DNA of 64,000 bases. It comes from Burkholderiales bacterium (GTDB taxonomy: Bacteria; Pseudomonadota; Gammaproteobacteria; Burkholderiales; Methylophilaceae). The stretch covers positions 1 to 64,000 of the forward strand of contig JAURED010000002.1 of the NCBI GenBank assembly GCA_030827595.1. The letters run 5' to 3'. The position numbers and the translations under genes are program-made. Below the pieces are notes generated by a model. That model saw only the letters and a list, made by a program, of their open reading frames with translations. It had not been told where the DNA came from and did not search any database. This document shows positions 30,359 to 40,134 of the stretch, piece by piece (position 1 is the stretch's first letter; every line of letters begins with the position of its first letter).

Positions 30359-31672
30359 ATGAGCATAAAAAACAAGCAATTGATTCAAGATAGTATCGAT
30401 TATGTTTGGCATCCATATTCAAAAATGAATAGAAGTTATGAACATAATTTAATCGCTATTGAATCTGGACACAAAAGTTGGTTGAAGTCAGTTGATGGAG
30501 ATCATTATTTTGATGCGATTAGCTCATGGTGGGTCAATTTATTTGGCCATAATAATCCTTTCATTAAAAAAAGTGTGTTGCGTCAACTAAATAAAATTGA
30601 ACATGTGATGCTTTCAGGAATGACTCATCAGCCTGTTGTTCGTTTATCAAAAAAATTAGTTAATTTAACAAATCTGGATCATTGTTTTTTTTCAAGCGAT
30701 GGATCAAGTTCAGTTGAAATTGCCTTAAAAATTAGTTTTCATTTTTGGAGAAATAAAGGATTAAAAAAAACAAAGTTTGCTATGTTAGAGAATAGTTACC
30801 ATGGGGAAACTATAGGCGCAATGTCTGTTACAGATATAGATATTTTTTCTAAGAATTATCATTCCCTGTTAAATAAAAATATCATTCTTCCCAATCCGTC
30901 TCTAAAAAATTATGAATCTGAAAAACAATTAAAAGAGTTTGCGCTAGAGAGTTTTAAAAAAGCAGAAGTAATCTTAAATAAACATCATAAAATAATTGCA
31001 GGATTGATTATTGAACCAATTCTTCAATGCGCCTCAGGCATGAATTATTACCACCCTATATATTTGAAAAAATTAAGAGCATTATGTTCGAAGCTTGATA
31101 TTCATTTTATTGCAGATGAGATTGCAGTTGGTTTTGGCCGCACAGGGAAAATGTTTGCATGTCAGCACGCTAATATTACACCAGACATCATGTGCCTATC
31201 AAAAGGCTTATCAGGAGGTTATCTTCCTTTAGCAGCCACTCTTGTATCCAAAAAAATATATCATGAGTTTTTAAATCCAGATGTTGAGAAAAACTTTTTG
31301 CACTCTCATAGCTTTACTGGTAATCCTCTTGCGTGTTCGGCCGCCATTGCAACTTTAGATTATTTTGATAAAAAAATGAACATTGATGAAGTAAATAAGA
31401 AGTCTCAGTTGTTTAACCAAATCATGATGAAATTAACAAAATATAACATTAGAAACTTTTTTAATATTGGAATGATTTGGCGTTTTGATTTACCGGAAAA
31501 TCAAGAGCCTATGAGCTTTGAATCTTTAGCTCGAGCGGAAGGATTATTAATCAGACCCATTGGTAAGTGTATCTACATTATGCCCCCTTATACAAGTACC
31601 TTGTCTGATATTAAATTTGTAGTGAAAGTTTTAGAAAAAATATTTAAAAAACTGCAGATGGATATTAAATGA
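30359..31672 (+). CDS. bioA: Adenosylmethionine-8-amino-7-oxononanoate aminotransferase
   Basis: YVWHPYSKM, DAISSWWVNLFGHNNP, IADEIAVGFGRTGKMFACQHANITPDIMCLSKGLSGGYLPLAAT. Confidence 0.95.
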   Translation: MSIKNKQLIQDSIDYVWHPYSKMNRSYEHNLIAIESGHKSWLKSVDGDHYFDAISSWWVNLFGHNNPFIKKSVLRQLNKIEHVMLSGMTHQPVVRLSKKLVNLTNLDHCFFSSDGSSSVEIALKISFHFWRNKGLKKTKFAMLENSYHGETIGAMSVTDIDIFSKNYHSLLNKNIILPNPSLKNYESEKQLKEFALESFKKAEVILNKHHKIIAGLIIEPILQCASGMNYYHPIYLKKLRALCSKLDIHFIADEIAVGFGRTGKMFACQHANITPDIMCLSKGLSGGYLPLAATLVSKKIYHEFLNPDVEKNFLHSHSFTGNPLACSAAIATLDYFDKKMNIDEVNKKSQLFNQIMMKLTKYNIRNFFNIGMIWRFDLPENQEPMSFESLARAEGLLIRPIGKCIYIMPPYTSTLSDIKFVVKVLEKIFKKLQMDIK

Positions 31673-33051
31673 TACGTTTACTTCTAATCATTAGTTTTTT
31701 TATCACAACAGCCTATTCTAAAGAGCTCGTCATAAAAAATAAAATTAATCCTCAAGATTTTGCTTATTCTATAAAAAATATCTCAACAGGTGAATCATGG
31801 AGTAAGAATGCTGATAAATCATTTAATTTCGCATCAGTAAATAAGTTAATCACTGCCACAATTGCACTCGATGAATTAGGCCCTGATTTTAAATTTCGAA
31901 CGTCATTCTTCTCTAATAATCAAATAAGAGAGAATAAACTTTTAGGTGACTTAATTATCAAGGGGGAAGGAGATCCAACCTTATCAATTGAGAACTTAAA
32001 AGATATTTTTAATAGTTTTAAGGCAAGAGGGATTAACCAAATAACAGGAAATATCTTTTTAGATGATTCATACTTTAAATTTCAACCTAACCCAGAATAT
32101 ATTGATGATTTAAACTACCGAGCCTATAACGTTCAACCTAAGTCTTTATTAATTGAAGCAGGAGCGATTGAGGTTCAATTTTTAAATCAGGATGATAATG
32201 TGTATTTATTCAGTAAACCATCCATAAAAGAAATTGAGGTTATTAATAATTTAAAAATAACAAATAAAGTCTGTGAGGACTGGAAGTCCAAGATTCATCC
32301 TGATTTAACATTTACGGATGAATTGATACAGGTCATTCTTAATGGATCTTTTAGTAAGAGTTGTAAAAATAAATCTTTATACCTAAATGCATTAAATCAG
32401 GATGAATATTTTAAAGTTGCTATTAAAAATATCTTAAACCAGGCAGATATTGAATTTAATGGTGAAATACAAAAGAAAAGCTTTGCTGATGATGAGTTAA
32501 ATAGCTTTGTGTTGCTTCATGAACATTTTTCGGATCCTTTGAATCAGTTGATGTATCAAATGAATAAGTTCAGCCTTAATTTATTTTCAAGGAATCTTGC
32601 CCTGGCTGTAATGAAACAAAAGACAGAATTTGAAGCTGATGAGTTTAATACCGATATTTTTTTTAAAAGCTGGTTTGAAAAAAAAGAAATCAATTTTAAT
32701 GAATTTTTTATTGAGAATGGGGCAGGGTTATCACGAAGTAGTTATGCCAACACTCTGTTATTTCAGGAAGTGTTAACATTTATTGTAGAATCTGACTGGA
32801 AATCAGAAATTATTAGCACACTTCCAATTGCAGGTATTGATGGAACATTGAAGTCAATGTTTAAAGAAAAATCTTTTTCAAATGCAACGCATCTTAAGAC
32901 AGGCCGTCTTAAAAATGTATTTGCTCTGTCAGGTTTTATGAAGTCAAGCAAGGGCGAGGAATATATAGTAACATTCGTATTAAATGGACCCCAATACCAA
33001 TCCTTCTTAAAGTTCATTGAACAAAGCCTAGATTATTTATATCAACATTAA
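31669..33051 (+). CDS. dacB: D-alanyl-D-alanine carboxypeptidase/endopeptidase (PBP4)
   Basis: [16 protein letters not shown] (SxxK), [18 protein letters not shown] motifs. Confidence 0.9.
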   Translation: MIRLLLIISFFITTAYSKELVIKNKINPQDFAYSIKNISTGESWSKNADKSFNFASVNKLITATIALDELGPDFKFRTSFFSNNQIRENKLLGDLIIKGEGDPTLSIENLKDIFNSFKARGINQITGNIFLDDSYFKFQPNPEYIDDLNYRAYNVQPKSLLIEAGAIEVQFLNQDDNVYLFSKPSIKEIEVINNLKITNKVCEDWKSKIHPDLTFTDELIQVILNGSFSKSCKNKSLYLNALNQDEYFKVAIKNILNQADIEFNGEIQKKSFADDELNSFVLLHEHFSDPLNQLMYQMNKFSLNLFSRNLALAVMKQKTEFEADEFNTDIFFKSWFEKKEINFNEFFIENGAGLSRSSYANTLLFQEVLTFIVESDWKSEIISTLPIAGIDGTLKSMFKEKSFSNATHLKTGRLKNVFALSGFMKSSKGEEYIVTFVLNGPQYQSFLKFIEQSLDYLYQH

Positions 33052-33068
33052 AACTAACAAGGATTTAT

Positions 33069-33524
33069 ATGAAATATTATTTTTTAATTTTTTTAATCAT
33101 GACGTCATCAGTTTTTTCAATTGAATTAATAGGAGATAAGGAAAAAAGTATGGAACAAGAATCTGCTAAAGTTTATGACAAGGGGTTACAGCTTATTGAT
33201 AATGTGGTCGGTGATGGAAGAGAGGCTGAACCTGGCCTTATTGTTAAAGTTCATTACACTGGTTGGCTGTACGATGCAAAGAAAAAAGATAATAAAGGTG
33301 TGAAATTTGACAGCTCACTTGATCGAAATGATCCGCTAGAATTTACATTGGGCATAGGACAAGTGATTAAAGGTTGGGACGTTGGTTTACAGGGTATGAA
33401 AATTGGTGGCAAAAGAACAATCATTATTCCATCTGATTTGGGATATGGATCAAGGGGTGCAGGAGGGGTCATTCCACCTAATAGTGATTTAATTTTTGAT
33501 GTTGAATTATTGGGCTTGAATTAA
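33069..33524 (+). CDS. FKBP-type peptidyl-prolyl isomerase
   Basis: [62 protein letters not shown]. Confidence 0.95.
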   Translation: MKYYFLIFLIMTSSVFSIELIGDKEKSMEQESAKVYDKGLQLIDNVVGDGREAEPGLIVKVHYTGWLYDAKKKDNKGVKFDSSLDRNDPLEFTLGIGQVIKGWDVGLQGMKIGGKRTIIIPSDLGYGSRGAGGVIPPNSDLIFDVELLGLN

Positions 33525-33947
33525 ATGGATTTAAAGGTTAAATGGAATAAGGGTGTAAGTTTTATCGCTTCTTCAAAAGCCGGTCATGAAGTTGTTATGG
33601 ATGGCCCACCAGATTTAGGGGGGGAGAATAAGGGAATGCGTCCCATGGAAGTATTGTTATCTGGGGTGGGGGGCTGCACTTCATTTGATGTGGTGACTAT
33701 TTTAAAAAAATCTCGCCAAGAAGTCAGCGATTGTGAAGCGCTAATTTCTGCTGAAAGAGCTGAGACAATTCCAAAAGTTTTTACCAAGATACATATTCAT
33801 TTTAAAGTGCATGGAAAAAATTTAAATCCCAAAACCGTTGAGCGTGCTATCGAGCTGTCCGCAACTAAATATTGTTCAGCCTCAATTATGTTAGGTCAAA
33901 GTGTAAAAATCACACATGATTTTGAATTATTTGAATCAGGTAATTAG
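33525..33947 (+). CDS. OsmC family protein
   Basis: MRPMEVLLSGVGGCTSFDVVTILKK, ELSATKYCSASIML. Confidence 0.92.
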   Translation: MDLKVKWNKGVSFIASSKAGHEVVMDGPPDLGGENKGMRPMEVLLSGVGGCTSFDVVTILKKSRQEVSDCEALISAERAETIPKVFTKIHIHFKVHGKNLNPKTVERAIELSATKYCSASIMLGQSVKITHDFELFESGN

Positions 33948-34258
33948 TTCTCAATAATCTTCATTTGAAGGGTAATGTCTGAATCAATAACATCCAGTAA
34001 GCGATCAATATTAGGATGTTTACCAGGATTATCTTGGGCGTCATCTGTATGCTCAGCATATAAATCGATACCCTCCATTGCAGCATCACTATTTATTTCT
34101 CCGTATGTCTCATAGAGATAAAAGTATACCTTTAAGGATCCCATTGATCCTGGCTTGCTTTTTATTACTCCATGAAGGTTATCCTCATGATAAAGCTGAA
34201 TTTCTTTAATATGATCAGCTGAATTTAAAGTTTCTAAAATATCTTTAAAACGTTGCAT
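33944..34258 (-). CDS. DUF2322 family protein
   Basis: GSLKVYFYLYETYGEINSDAAMEGIDLYAEHTDDAQDNPGKHPNIDRL. Confidence 0.75.
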   Translation of the reverse strand: MQRFKDILETLNSADHIKEIQLYHEDNLHGVIKSKPGSMGSLKVYFYLYETYGEINSDAAMEGIDLYAEHTDDAQDNPGKHPNIDRLLDVIDSDITLQMKIIEN

Positions 34259-34264
34259 TTAAAC

Positions 34265-34891
34265 TTATATCCAGTAGGTTGTTTTTGTCATTATTTTTGA
34301 ACTAAGGCCCATAATTTTTTTAAAAAAACTGGGCAGGCTCTTTGCACCGAGAGAGTTTGCAGTCTTTTGGTGACATTGCTCATCATATTTCATTTGTTTC
34401 AAAATAGCATGTGTTTTTTTGTCTTTTTGAGGAATTTTTTCGAGATGATTGTCGAGGTGAGCAGAAACTTGTTTCTCAGTTTCTTCTAAAAATCCCAGAT
34501 TAAAGCGTGTATCAATTCTGCTTGCAATTGCTCCTAGAGCAAAAGATCCAAAATAAAATAAAGGGTTGAGCTGACTAGTTTGTCCCCTTAGTTCCTTTAT
34601 TCTTTGATCACACCAATTAAGATGATCGATTTCTTCCAACGAGGCTTGCTTGAGTTTTGTTTCAATGTATGGGTCACTATTAAAAAATAACTGACCTCTG
34701 TAGAGAGCTTGAGCACAAATTTCACCCGTATGGTTAATTCTCATTAATCGAGAAATTTCTTTTGCATCTCTTTTACTGAGTTCGTTATCAATAGACTGAT
34801 AATGTTCTGCGGGGTTATCTCTTTTTCCTTTTGGGGGGACAGACATTAGCTTTAAAGCAAAATCTAATTCAGAGATAACCTTATCCATCAT
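34265..34891 (-). CDS. coq7: Demethoxyubiquinone hydroxylase
   Basis: RMNHTGEICAQALYRGQ, EEIDHLNWCDQRI, di-iron ligands. Confidence 0.94.
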   Translation of the reverse strand: MMDKVISELDFALKLMSVPPKGKRDNPAEHYQSIDNELSKRDAKEISRLMRINHTGEICAQALYRGQLFFNSDPYIETKLKQASLEEIDHLNWCDQRIKELRGQTSQLNPLFYFGSFALGAIASRIDTRFNLGFLEETEKQVSAHLDNHLEKIPQKDKKTHAILKQMKYDEQCHQKTANSLGAKSLPSFFKKIMGLSSKIMTKTTYWI

Positions 34892-34893
34892 AG

Positions 34894-36309
34894 TTATTTA
34901 ATAGTTTTATACATGTCTATACCCTTAAGTATATTAAGAGCTTCTTGAAATTGTTTATCGTCATCAGTACCAAATTCAACAGGTTTGAAATTTTTAAGTG
35001 CTTCGGCACCGTTATCGCTTTTAGATGATTCAGACGTATTGTTTTTTTCATCTGTGTTAGATTCTGTTGATTCTGATTTATCTTGTTTGTTTTCTTCGGG
35101 GTTACTTAAACGGTTATTTAAATCAGCTTCGCGTGACATTAAACCACTGAACCCATCCTCAACGATAATATCTGGATCAATTCCCTTAGCCTGAATGGAC
35201 CGCCCTTTAGGTGTAAAGTATCTAGCCGTCGTTAATTTTATCGCAGTTCCATTATTCATTGGAAGGATGCTTTGGACAGAACCTTTACCAAAACTCTTGG
35301 TACCAACAATTAAAGCTCTTTTATGATCTTGTAGAGCTCCGGCTACAATCTCAGACGCTGAAGCTGAGCCATTATTGACTAAGACAACCATGGGTGTTTT
35401 TTTGATCTCAGGAGGTAGTTTACTGATGTAATTATTGCCTTTAGGGTCTCGGATAAAGTTTTCTGGAATTGCTGTGAGGTGCATTTTTGAATCTTTTGCC
35501 CGACCTTCTGTATAAACAACCAGCTCTCCTTCAGGAATAAATGCAGCTGATACAGCAACGGCAGCATTAAGAAGGCCGCCTGGATTATTCCTCATATCTA
35601 AAATTATGCCATTAAGGGGTTTTTTATTTTCCGCAAATAATTTATTAATTGATTTTGCAACATCCTCACCAGTTCTTTCTTGGAATTGAGTAACTCTTAA
35701 ATATCCATAATCCTCTTGAATAAGTTTTGCCTTAACGCTTTGGCTTTTAATTTGTGCTCTGGTAATTTTCACATCAAAAGGAGTATCTTTACCTTTGCGT
35801 AAGATTTGAACATTGATTGTCGATCCAGGCTTACCTCTCATTAACTTGACAGCATCATTAAGGGTCATTCCTTTAACAGATTTGTCATCGAGTTTGATAA
35901 TCAGGTCACCGCTTTGTAAACCTGCTTTAAAAGCTGGGGTATCCTCGATTGGTGATATAACCTTTACAAAACCATCCTCCATTCCTACTTCAATGCCTAA
36001 ACCTCCAAATTCTCCAGCGGTTCCTTGTTGCATTTCTTTAAAATGATCTTCATCAAGAAAGGTTGAATGTGGATCTAGTCCTGCCAGCATGCCATTCAGG
36101 GCTTCCGTTAGTAATTTTTTGTCAGCTACCTCTTCAACATAATCAGCTTTAATTTTTCCAAATACTTCAGCAAATATTCTTAAATCTTCTACAGGAAGTT
36201 TTTTAGCCTCCTCTTTTTTGTCAGCAAAAACAGACAAATTGATACTAACCAGTATTCCAAAAATAATTCCAATTGAGATTAAACTAAAATTCTTAAATCT
36301 TTTTTTCAT
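34894..36309 (-). CDS. ctpA: C-terminal processing peptidase (S41)
   Basis: PDZ GLGIEVGMEDG, LDMRNNPGGLL, VNNGSASASEIVAGALQDHKRALIVGTKSFGKGSVQ. Confidence 0.95.
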   Translation of the reverse strand: MKKRFKNFSLISIGIIFGILVSINLSVFADKKEEAKKLPVEDLRIFAEVFGKIKADYVEEVADKKLLTEALNGMLAGLDPHSTFLDEDHFKEMQQGTAGEFGGLGIEVGMEDGFVKVISPIEDTPAFKAGLQSGDLIIKLDDKSVKGMTLNDAVKLMRGKPGSTINVQILRKGKDTPFDVKITRAQIKSQSVKAKLIQEDYGYLRVTQFQERTGEDVAKSINKLFAENKKPLNGIILDMRNNPGGLLNAAVAVSAAFIPEGELVVYTEGRAKDSKMHLTAIPENFIRDPKGNNYISKLPPEIKKTPMVVLVNNGSASASEIVAGALQDHKRALIVGTKSFGKGSVQSILPMNNGTAIKLTTARYFTPKGRSIQAKGIDPDIIVEDGFSGLMSREADLNNRLSNPEENKQDKSESTESNTDEKNNTSESSKSDNGAEALKNFKPVEFGTDDDKQFQEALNILKGIDMYKTIK

Positions 36310-36382
36310 AACACACCTTAAATTAAGAAGACGATTAACATGTACAATAATACATCACATCCTTGATGAATATTAAACCACA

Positions 36383-36664
36383 ATGCAAAAAAATAACGTA
36401 GAAATAAGGTTCTGCCCAAAATGTAAGTGGCTTTTTAGAGCAACTTGGATTTCTCAAGAATTATTTAGCACTTTCGAATCCGACCTTGACTCAATAAAGT
36501 TAGTTCAATCAGACTCTGGTCTATTTGAAGTATATTGTAATAAAAATATAATTTTTTCAAGACAAGTTGAAAAAGGGTTTATTGATATCGCAATTATTAA
36601 ACAAAGACTCAGAGATATAATAGACCCTGAAAGAGATCTTGGGCACACTGATAATGTCAGATAA
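36383..36664 (+). CDS. SelT/SelW/SelH family thioredoxin-like protein (Cys form)
   Basis: VEIRFCPKCKWLFRATWISQELFSTF. Confidence 0.88.
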   Translation: MQKNNVEIRFCPKCKWLFRATWISQELFSTFESDLDSIKLVQSDSGLFEVYCNKNIIFSRQVEKGFIDIAIIKQRLRDIIDPERDLGHTDNVR

Positions 36665-38579
36665 AGTTGATTTCTTTGATAATTTTTTCTCTGAAACTGG
36701 ATCATTATCAAAGGCTGTAGAAAATTATCAAATTCGTGCGGGTCAAGTTGAAATGGCTAAATTTATTGATGAGGCCTTGCTTACAAATCAATCTGTTGCC
36801 ATCGAAGCTGGGACAGGTATTGGGAAAACTATTGGGTATTTGATGCCTTTAATTAGGCAAAATAAGAAAATTATTATCTCAACAGCAACAAAAAATCTTC
36901 AAGAACAAATGTTGAAGAAAGATTTTCCAATTTTGCAAAAAGCACTGGGAATAAATTTTAATGTAACTTTATTAAAAGGTCGGTCTAATTACTTATGCCA
37001 CCATCGAATCCAAAATAACTCAAATCTATTTTATTCAAAAAAAGAAGTTTTGGCATTTAATGATATTGTGCATTTTTTTAAGTCATCAAAAACTGGAGAC
37101 ATTTCTGAGATTCAAGATCTAGAGCTTTCAGGCAATTTACTACATGCTGTGACTTCAACAAGTGAAAACTGTTTATTTAATGAATGTAAGTTTAGTAAAG
37201 ATTGTTTTGTGAATAGAGCAAGAAGAAGAGCACACCAAGCTGAAGTGATCATTGTAAATCACCATTTATTTTTTTCAGATTTTTTTAATGATCATGATGA
37301 GGCTAATAATTTACTTCCATCTTCTGATGTGATTGTTTTTGATGAGGCCCATAACTTAATTGATTTGGCAACGCTTTATTCAAGTAAAGTATTTTCATCT
37401 TTAAAGCTTAATCGTGTTCTTGATGAGTTTATTAGCCATTTAAAAAAATCAGTAGTTTCTCTAGATAAATTTTCTAATATTTTTCAGCAGTATAATTTCT
37501 TAATTTCTCAAATGATGGATTATGTCAAAGATGAAAACCGTAGGGTTTCTTTACATAAGTTAATTAAATTAGACTTTTTTAAAGAGGCTAGCGATAAGTT
37601 AAGTGACCTGATTAATAATTTAATTGAAACTATGAACGCCTTAGGCTTTATCAATAAAGATATTGACAGTTGTATTAATGAGCTGAAATGTATGCATAAT
37701 TTATTAAAACAAATAGCTGAGCCCTTGCAAGAAAAAAATGCACTTTGGTTAGAGAAGTTCAGTCAGTCATTTTCAATTCACATCACTCCAATCGATGTTA
37801 AAGGAATTTTTAATGATACGTCAAAACTTTCAAACTCCATCCTAGTGTTTACGTCCGCGACAATCACAACGAATGGAACATTTGACTATTTTAAAGAACT
37901 GACGGGTTTGTCAGATATAAAAACTAAAATTTTCGAAAGTCCGTTCAATTATAATAAAAATGCAATTCTTCATATTCCCCAAGATCTTCCTGATCCAAAT
38001 GCTCATGATTTTTTTTCATCTTTAGTTGATTATATTTATCCAGCGATAAAGCTTAATCAGGGAAGAACGTTAATTTTAACGACTTCATTAAAAGGTATCG
38101 ATGAAATTGCAGAATGCATTGAGTCTATTTTAAAAAAGGACACTAATAATTTAAAAATTTTAAAACAAGGTCTTTATTCAAACCATCAGCTTATTAGCCA
38201 GTTCAAAAAAAGCCAGAACACCGTTCTTATTGGATCATATTCTTTTTGGGAAGGCGTTGATTTGATTGGTGATGACTTAACTTTATTGGTGATTGATAAA
38301 TTACCGTTTAAGTCTCCTGATGATCCTATCGTTGAAGCAAAAATAAGTTTACTAAAAGATAAAAATTTTTTTATGAAAACTCAAATTCCAATGACCACAT
38401 TAATGATGAAGCAGGGATTAGGTCGGTTGATTCGCGACTTTTCTGATAAAGGAGTAGCTATCATTGGGGATAATAGAATAAGAAAAAAATTTTATGGTAA
38501 ACAAATTTTAAGCTCACTACCTCCATATAAAATGGTCTCCGACTATAATGAAGTTTTACAATTCATAGAGGACATGTAA
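36654..38579 (+). CDS. DinG/YoaA-type ATP-dependent helicase
   Basis: RAGQVEMAKFIDEAL, EAGTGIGKTIGYLMP, FDEAHNL, Cys cluster (CLFNECKFSKDCF), GLGRLIRDFSDKG; start placed at MSDKVDFF. Confidence 0.9.
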   Translation: MSDKVDFFDNFFSETGSLSKAVENYQIRAGQVEMAKFIDEALLTNQSVAIEAGTGIGKTIGYLMPLIRQNKKIIISTATKNLQEQMLKKDFPILQKALGINFNVTLLKGRSNYLCHHRIQNNSNLFYSKKEVLAFNDIVHFFKSSKTGDISEIQDLELSGNLLHAVTSTSENCLFNECKFSKDCFVNRARRRAHQAEVIIVNHHLFFSDFFNDHDEANNLLPSSDVIVFDEAHNLIDLATLYSSKVFSSLKLNRVLDEFISHLKKSVVSLDKFSNIFQQYNFLISQMMDYVKDENRRVSLHKLIKLDFFKEASDKLSDLINNLIETMNALGFINKDIDSCINELKCMHNLLKQIAEPLQEKNALWLEKFSQSFSIHITPIDVKGIFNDTSKLSNSILVFTSATITTNGTFDYFKELTGLSDIKTKIFESPFNYNKNAILHIPQDLPDPNAHDFFSSLVDYIYPAIKLNQGRTLILTTSLKGIDEIAECIESILKKDTNNLKILKQGLYSNHQLISQFKKSQNTVLIGSYSFWEGVDLIGDDLTLLVIDKLPFKSPDDPIVEAKISLLKDKNFFMKTQIPMTTLMMKQGLGRLIRDFSDKGVAIIGDNRIRKKFYGKQILSSLPPYKMVSDYNEVLQFIEDM

Positions 38580-39278
38580 TTGAAAATTTTGGCAATTGAT
38601 ACATCAACTTCTATTTTCTCTCTGTGTTTAAAGATTAATGATCATGAGGAAATTATAGAATACGAAGCTGGCGTGACTCATTCAAAAATTATACTTCAGG
38701 AAATAAAAAGTATTTTAAAAAAATGTGGCTTAGTAATAAGTGATTTAGATGCTATTGCGTTTTCATCTGGTCCGGGTTCTTTTACGGGCATAAGAATTGC
38801 TGCTGGTGTTGCATACGGTCTTGCATTTCCGCATAAAATTCCTATTATTCCAGTCAGTTCTCTTGAGGTGATTGCATCAATGGCTAACTCAAAATATATT
38901 ATGTCTACAATTGATGCGCGTATGGATCAAATTTATTTACAGATCTTTAGAGCTGAGACAAATGGAAAGAATTTTTTCCCTCTGATCAAACCACAAGTTC
39001 TTGAGCCATCAGAGCTCCCTCAATTACCGCAGGAAATAAAAAATAATTTAACAATTATCGGGACGGGCTTCGAGCTTTATAGAAAACAGTTTCATGATGC
39101 ATATCTATGGATCAATTATTTAGCGGTCGATGTACAAAGCGGATTATCCTCATTCCTTGCAAAATTGGCAGCTTGTAATCTTCCAAAAGAATTTTCGCTC
39201 AGGGAGATTTCCCCACAATATGTTCGTAATAAGGTCGCCTTCACAATGGAAGAGAGAAAACTAAATGCAAATCACTGA
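38580..39278 (+). CDS. tsaB: tRNA threonylcarbamoyladenosine biosynthesis protein TsaB
   Basis: MKILAIDTSTSIFSLCL, SSGPGSFTGIRIAAGVAYGLAF; TTG start. Confidence 0.94.
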   Translation: MKILAIDTSTSIFSLCLKINDHEEIIEYEAGVTHSKIILQEIKSILKKCGLVISDLDAIAFSSGPGSFTGIRIAAGVAYGLAFPHKIPIIPVSSLEVIASMANSKYIMSTIDARMDQIYLQIFRAETNGKNFFPLIKPQVLEPSELPQLPQEIKNNLTIIGTGFELYRKQFHDAYLWINYLAVDVQSGLSSFLAKLAACNLPKEFSLREISPQYVRNKVAFTMEERKLNANH

Positions 39279-39708
39279 AAGTGATGCAATTGAAAGTGAT
39301 TTTAAACATATTCTGTTAATAGAGCATCAGAATGAGGTTGCATTATGGTCACTAAAGAATTTTCAAGAATCATTGACTGCAAAAGATTATTTTAAAGTAA
39401 TGAGATTCAATGATGAGGCTGTTGCTTTTATCATTGCTAAGGTGATGAACTATGAATGTGAAATTCTTAATCTTGGAGTAGAAATATCAATGAGGAAAAA
39501 AAAATTAGCATCAAAATTACTTCATAACCTCATTGATTATGTTAAGTCGCGTAATATCAAACAAATTTTTTTAGAAGTAAGGGCGTCAAATATTGCTGCA
39601 GTGAATTTATATGATAAATTTAAATTTAATGAGATAGGGTGTCGTCCTAATTACTACATCACAGAAAATGGTAAAGAGGACGCACTTATTATGGGGGTTG
39701 ATTTGTAA
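39265..39708 (+). CDS. rimI: Ribosomal-protein-alanine N-acetyltransferase
   Basis: GNAT fold, VEISMRKKKLASKLLHNL, LEVRASNIAAVNLYDKFKFNEIGCRPNYY. Confidence 0.88.
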   Translation: MQITESDAIESDFKHILLIEHQNEVALWSLKNFQESLTAKDYFKVMRFNDEAVAFIIAKVMNYECEILNLGVEISMRKKKLASKLLHNLIDYVKSRNIKQIFLEVRASNIAAVNLYDKFKFNEIGCRPNYYITENGKEDALIMGVDL

Positions 39709-40134
39709 ATGACTTTTGATGAAAAAGACCAATTAGAAGAATTAAATTTACTGCCAATTTGGGAGCTGAGAGCTCTTTCTGTGTCTGAGCCAAAAGTATC
39801 AAATTGTAGTGATGATTTATTTATTGTGACAACTTTAAATGCGAATGCAAAAAAAATATTTTTTATCTTCGATGTCGATCACGATGATAAACAAAGTCAA
39901 AATCTTATAAGTAGTATTAACCAATTTTTAAAATCATTGGGAATTCATGAAGTTAAAAAAGATCAGGTTCTTCTTAATTTAGTTGAACACACTGATGCTA
40001 TTAAAATTATATTAACTGATAAGAACTATGATGACCCCTCGTTAATAAAACTTCCCTCAGTTCGTTCAATGTGTAAAAATCCTGAGTTAAAGAAAAAATT
40101 ATGGAACACCATTAAAGAAAATTTAAAATTATGA
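39709..40134 (+). CDS. Hypothetical; candidate divergent DNA polymerase III psi subunit (HolD-like)
   Basis: EELNLLPIWELR N-terminus and LPSVRSMCKNPELKKKLWNTIKE C-terminus resemble HolD ends; adjacent to rimI as in E. coli. Confidence 0.5.
   Translation: MTFDEKDQLEELNLLPIWELRALSVSEPKVSNCSDDLFIVTTLNANAKKIFFIFDVDHDDKQSQNLISSINQFLKSLGIHEVKKDQVLLNLVEHTDAIKIILTDKNYDDPSLIKLPSVRSMCKNPELKKKLWNTIKENLKL

Noticed and set aside
36383-36664. Possible selenoprotein (SelT/W/H family)
   Set aside because: The motif is CPKC with cysteines and there is no in-frame TGA
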